Source: Corallincola platygyrae
GTDB taxonomy: Bacteria; Pseudomonadota; Gammaproteobacteria; Enterobacterales; Neiellaceae
Length of the DNA stretch: 64,000 nucleotides
Reading direction: 5' to 3'
NCBI RefSeq assembly: GCF_039544265.1
Contig: NZ_BAABLI010000016.1
Coordinates: 62,001-126,000 of the forward strand
Under the pieces are notes generated by a model, which searched no databases, had not been told where the DNA came from, and worked only from the letters and a program-made list of their open reading frames with translations. Below are positions 61,411 to 64,000 of the stretch, one piece after another; the stretch's first letter is position 1; each line of letters starts with the position of its first letter. The position numbers and the translations under genes are program-made.

Positions 61411-63530
61411 TAGAGGTGCTTAACCCGGCGCTTAACTTCTTCCTGCTTGCCCGCGTTAAACGGTCTGGCATCTGGGCTGCCCAGGTAGCCACAGACTCGC
61501 CGAGTCACCGAGACTTTAGCTGGGTCATGGTTGCCGCAGTTAGGGCAGGTAAAACCTTTGCTGGTGCAGTCAAATTCGCCCTGGTAGTTACATTCGTAAC
61601 ACTCATCGATAGGCGTATTCGTCCCGTAATAGGGCACGCGCTCGTAGCTGTAATCCCAAACATCTTCCAGCGCTTTGAGATTGTGCTGAATATTCGGATA
61701 TTCGCCATAACAAATAAAGCCGCCGCTACTTATCGCCGGGTAGGCCATTTCAAAATCCAGCTTGTCGAACGGATTTACCTTTTTCTCAACATCCAGATGG
61801 AAGCTGTTGGTGTAGTAGCCCTTGTCAGTGACGCCATCGATCACGCCGTAACTGATGGTGTCCAGTCGACAGAAGCGACTACACAGATTTTCACTCGGTG
61901 TAGCATACAGGCTGAAACCAAACCCGGTTTCACGCTTCCAACGTTCGGTCGCCAACCTTAAGTGGGCAACAATCGCCTGAGCTTTTTGCTGGCGGGTGTT
62001 ATCGTCAAATAGATGGTCATCAGCGCCAAACAGGGCATTGACGGTTTCATGCAAACCGATATAACCCAGCGAAATCGACGCGCGACCATTCTTAAACAGC
62101 TGGATCACGTCATCATCAGCCTTCAGCCTGACGCCGCATGCACCTTCCATGTAAAGGATTGGGGCGACGCGTGCTTTTACGCCTTCCAATCGCGCAATAC
62201 GGGAGTCCAGCGCTTTTTTGGCGAGTAGCAGTCTGTCGTCCAGTAGTCGGTAGAACAGGGTCTCATCACCCTGAGCCTCCAGTGCTAAACGAGGCAAGTT
62301 GAGGCTCACTACACCAAGGTTGTTGCGTCCGTCATGTACCTCTTCGCCTTGCTCTTCATATTGGCCAAGGAAGCTCCGGCACCCCATGGGTGTCTTAAAT
62401 GACCCAGTGACATTGACAACCTGCTCATAGTTGAGGATATCTGGGTACATGCGCTTACTGGCACATTCCAGCGCCAAATGTTTGATGTCGTAGTTGGGGT
62501 CGTCCGCCAATCGGTTTAAGCCCTGCTTAATTACGAAAACCAGTTTGGGGAAAACGGCTGTTTTTTTGTTTCGCCCTAAACCGGCAATGCGGTTTTTCAA
62601 TATAGCCGTTTGGATCAGGCGCGCTTCCCAGCTGTCGCCCAATCCAAAACCAAAGGTCACAAATGGGGTTTGGCCATTGGCGGTATGCAGCGTATTTACT
62701 TCGTATTCCAACGACTGAAACGCATCAAAACACTCTTTTTCAGTCAGTTGCCTAGCATAGGCTTCTGCGTTATCGATTTTCCACTCGTTGGCGATGGCCA
62801 AGTGTTTTTCATAACTGGCAGTGACATATGGACTGAGTACTTCATCGATGCGGTTAACTGTGGTGCCACCGTAAATATGTGAGGCAACCTGAGCGATGAT
62901 CTGGGCAGTGACCGCCGTAGCTGTAGCGATGGACTTAGGCGTATCGATTTCGGCATTGCCCATCTTAAAGCCGTTTTCCAGCATGCCCTTCAGGTCAATC
63001 AGCATGCAGTTGAACATGGGGAAGAAGGGTGCGTAATCGAGGTCGTGGTAATGCAGCTCGCCTTTGTCGTGTGCCGAAACAACATCCTTCGGCAGAATAT
63101 GGCGACGGGCATAATGTTTAGCAACAATGCCTGCCAGCAGATCCCGCTGGGTAGGGATAACCTTGCTGTCTTTATTGGCGTTTTCATTGAGCAGGTTTAG
63201 GTCGCTCTGCTCCATTAAACCACGGATCTCCTGGTTTAATTGGCTGGCTTTTTCTCGGGCCAGGTCACGGTCGTGACGATATTCGATGTACGCTCGTGCA
63301 ACGGCCTTTTGTTCACTCGCCATCAGACAATCTTCGACTGCCTGTTGGATCTCATCGATATGAAGGTCGATGTTGTTGGAAAGTCGACTGATCGCTTGCT
63401 CTGTGACTTTTTCAGCAAGTTCGCTTGAGCCAATACCCACGACCTGACAGGCACTTTGTACCGCGCTTTGAATTCGTTTGGGGTTAAAGGGCGCGCGACT
63501 TCCATCTCGCTTGATCACGACTTGCTGCAT
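61410..63530 (-). CDS. nrdD: Anaerobic ribonucleoside-triphosphate reductase (class III)
   Basis: Oxygen-sensitive glycyl radical enzyme that makes deoxynucleotides without oxygen. The 706-residue protein has an N-terminal ATP-cone (VVIKRDGSRAPFNPKRIQSA), the catalytic core and a C-terminal zinc site (CYECNYQGEFDC, CPNCGN). The glycyl radical loop RRVCGYLGS has Gly681. GGAGAG precedes the ATG at 63530. Upstream on the same strand are a long hairpin, a cobalamin riboswitch, tandem NrdR boxes and an FNR-like site, so expression should respond to vitamin B12, nucleotide levels and oxygen. Confidence 0.97.
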   Translation of the reverse strand: MQQVVIKRDGSRAPFNPKRIQSAVQSACQVVGIGSSELAEKVTEQAISRLSNNIDLHIDEIQQAVEDCLMASEQKAVARAYIEYRHDRDLAREKASQLNQEIRGLMEQSDLNLLNENANKDSKVIPTQRDLLAGIVAKHYARRHILPKDVVSAHDKGELHYHDLDYAPFFPMFNCMLIDLKGMLENGFKMGNAEIDTPKSIATATAVTAQIIAQVASHIYGGTTVNRIDEVLSPYVTASYEKHLAIANEWKIDNAEAYARQLTEKECFDAFQSLEYEVNTLHTANGQTPFVTFGFGLGDSWEARLIQTAILKNRIAGLGRNKKTAVFPKLVFVIKQGLNRLADDPNYDIKHLALECASKRMYPDILNYEQVVNVTGSFKTPMGCRSFLGQYEEQGEEVHDGRNNLGVVSLNLPRLALEAQGDETLFYRLLDDRLLLAKKALDSRIARLEGVKARVAPILYMEGACGVRLKADDDVIQLFKNGRASISLGYIGLHETVNALFGADDHLFDDNTRQQKAQAIVAHLRLATERWKRETGFGFSLYATPSENLCSRFCRLDTISYGVIDGVTDKGYYTNSFHLDVEKKVNPFDKLDFEMAYPAISSGGFICYGEYPNIQHNLKALEDVWDYSYERVPYYGTNTPIDECYECNYQGEFDCTSKGFTCPNCGNHDPAKVSVTRRVCGYLGSPDARPFNAGKQEEVKRRVKHL

Positions 63531-63565
63531 TGGTCTCTCCAGAGCTTAATTAGTTTTGTTATTGA

Positions 63566-63667
63566 GAGCCGTCTGGGAGTTTGTGGGGTAGGGCATGCAG
63601 ACATATCTGCGCTGTCGTCGCAGATAGAGATACTTGCATGGCTGGTACACCCCGCCCAGCGTGGCTC
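63566..63667 (-). other. Long nested hairpin between the riboswitch and nrdD
   Basis: Five consecutive helices nest within 102 bases: 63566-63570 with 63663-63667, 63573-63577 with 63655-63659, 63585-63589 with 63649-63653, 63594-63599 with 63635-63640, and 63604-63611 with 63619-63626 around a CTGTCGT loop (plus-strand reading). No T-run follows, so it is not a simple terminator. It may be the expression platform, an RNase site or an RNA with its own role. Confidence 0.6.
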
Positions 63668-63678
63668 GCTCTGATCCC

Positions 63679-63851
63679 GGCAGGTCTCCTGGCTTCTGGT
63701 ATCGGAATTGACTGCCGCCTTCCCAGCCCTGATATAGTTCTGAGCCAGTGACGTTGCCTGATTGAAACAGGCATGAGGATGCAGTTTTCCTACCAGTTAC
63801 AGTTACGGGGGTAGCTTCGGCTTGGCACCGAATTCCCTATTATCCACCTGC
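63679..63851 (-). ncRNA. Cobalamin (adenosylcobalamin) riboswitch upstream of nrdDG
   Basis: Read on the minus strand, the aptamer has all the conserved blocks in order: AATAGGGAA, GGTGCCAAGCCGAAGC, CCCCCGTAACTGT (63799-63811), GTCACTGG, GGGAAGGC and the B12 box AGCCAGGAGACCTGCC (63679-63694). The outer stem pairs GCAGG at the 5' end with CCTGC at the 3' end. Cobalamin riboswitches normally turn expression off when bound. Because NrdD does not need B12, the likely logic is to shut nrdDG when a B12-dependent class II reductase (NrdJ, not in this window) can work. Confidence 0.95.
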
Positions 63852-63880
63852 AAACGTTGTTAGTGCAGCTTTGGACCGAA

Positions 63881-63928
63881 ATCCTATATATAGTGGCATC
63901 TATTTTTTGCTGGCACTAGATGAGGTGT
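63881..63928 (-). promoter_or_regulatory. Tandem NrdR boxes and promoter of nrdDG
   Basis: Against the NrdR consensus acaCwATATaTwGtgt, the box at 63881-63896 (minus strand CCACTATATATAGGAT) matches at about 13 of 16 positions. The box at 63913-63928 (ACACCTCATCTAGTGC) matches at about 11. Their spacing is 32 bp, three helical turns, as in known NrdR operators. The first box overlaps the likely -10 element. Confidence 0.75.
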
Positions 63929-63947
63929 TTGGGTAAGTAGGGCTTCT

Positions 63948-63961
63948 TTGATTCAAGACAA
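63948..63961 (-). promoter_or_regulatory. FNR-like site upstream of nrdDG
   Basis: TTGATTCAAGACAA on the plus strand compares with TTGAT-N4-ATCAA: the left half is perfect and the right half matches 3 of 5. An oxygen-responsive site fits the gene, but the match is imperfect. Confidence 0.35.
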
Positions 63962-64000
63962 AAATGCGGAAGGTGTTTTAATAACTGCATGAAAGTGTGA

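Noticed and set aside
61416..61961. 181-codon plus-strand frame opposite nrdD
   Set aside because: Antisense to the conserved C-terminal zinc and glycyl-radical region of NrdD.
1..64000. CRISPR arrays, insertion sequences, prophage or integrase genes
   Set aside because: No regularly spaced repeats, transposase, integrase or phage structural genes were seen on either strand.

Overview
The window is a typical chromosomal stretch of a marine-type gammaproteobacterium. The order mutS / recA-recX / alaS-lysC-csrA / tRNA-Ser-tRNA-Arg / oadGAB, followed further on by corB-ypjD / ffh / rpsP-rimM-trmD-rplS / aroF-tyrA, is the order known from Vibrio, Aeromonas, Shewanella and their relatives. The genus cannot be fixed from sequence reading alone. 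I saw no insertion sequence, prophage, CRISPR array or rRNA operon. Almost all of the window is coding, with short intergenic gaps.

Layout. 1-9.4 kb: DNA repair and information genes (a MutS gene cut by the left edge, SOS-controlled recA, recX, alaS, lysC, csrA). 9.5-9.9 kb: three tRNA genes. 10.3-15.1 kb: the Na+-pumping oxaloacetate decarboxylase oadGAB, a 56-residue membrane protein and a dicarboxylate/amino acid symporter. 15.2-25.9 kb: mixed metabolic, envelope and transport genes (oxidoreductase, YqaA, M16 protease lipoprotein, gshA, LysE-type exporter, lytic transglycosylase-like lipoprotein, lipocalin, CorB, YpjD). 26-32.5 kb: translation genes and aroF-tyrA. 32.5-45.2 kb: small conserved proteins, a large surface glycosidase lipoprotein, RbgA, a CPA2 antiporter, a CDF transporter and a secreted alpha-amylase. 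45.2-51.5 kb: PsiE and a six-gene Mrp Na+/H+ antiporter operon. 51.8-52.9 kb: a RES-Xre toxin-antitoxin pair. 53-57.5 kb: malZ-like glucosidase and a MalT-like regulator. 57.7-60.9 kb: a kinase-fold protein, an orphan sugar-binding protein and a YeiR-type GTPase. 60.9-64 kb: nrdDG with an elaborate control region.

Two themes connect genes. Sodium energetics: OadGAB exports Na+, Mrp exchanges Na+ for H+, and the DAACS carrier probably uses the gradient. Starch and maltodextrin use: the outer glycosidase and alpha-amylase lipoproteins would act outside the cytoplasm, MalZ inside it, and the MalT-like activator would control them.

The most interesting material is regulatory. (1) nrdDG lies behind a clear cobalamin riboswitch, tandem NrdR boxes, a weak FNR-like site and a long nested hairpin. 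(2) A LysE/RhtB exporter is preceded by a promoter, a leucine-rich 24-codon leader ORF and an intrinsic terminator, which looks like attenuation. (3) Two near-identical palindromes, TTCCACCC-N3-GGGTGGAA, lie just upstream of the MalT-like gene and the malZ-like gene. (4) Palindromes overlap the promoters or leaders of alaS, oadGAB, aroF and the RES-Xre operon.
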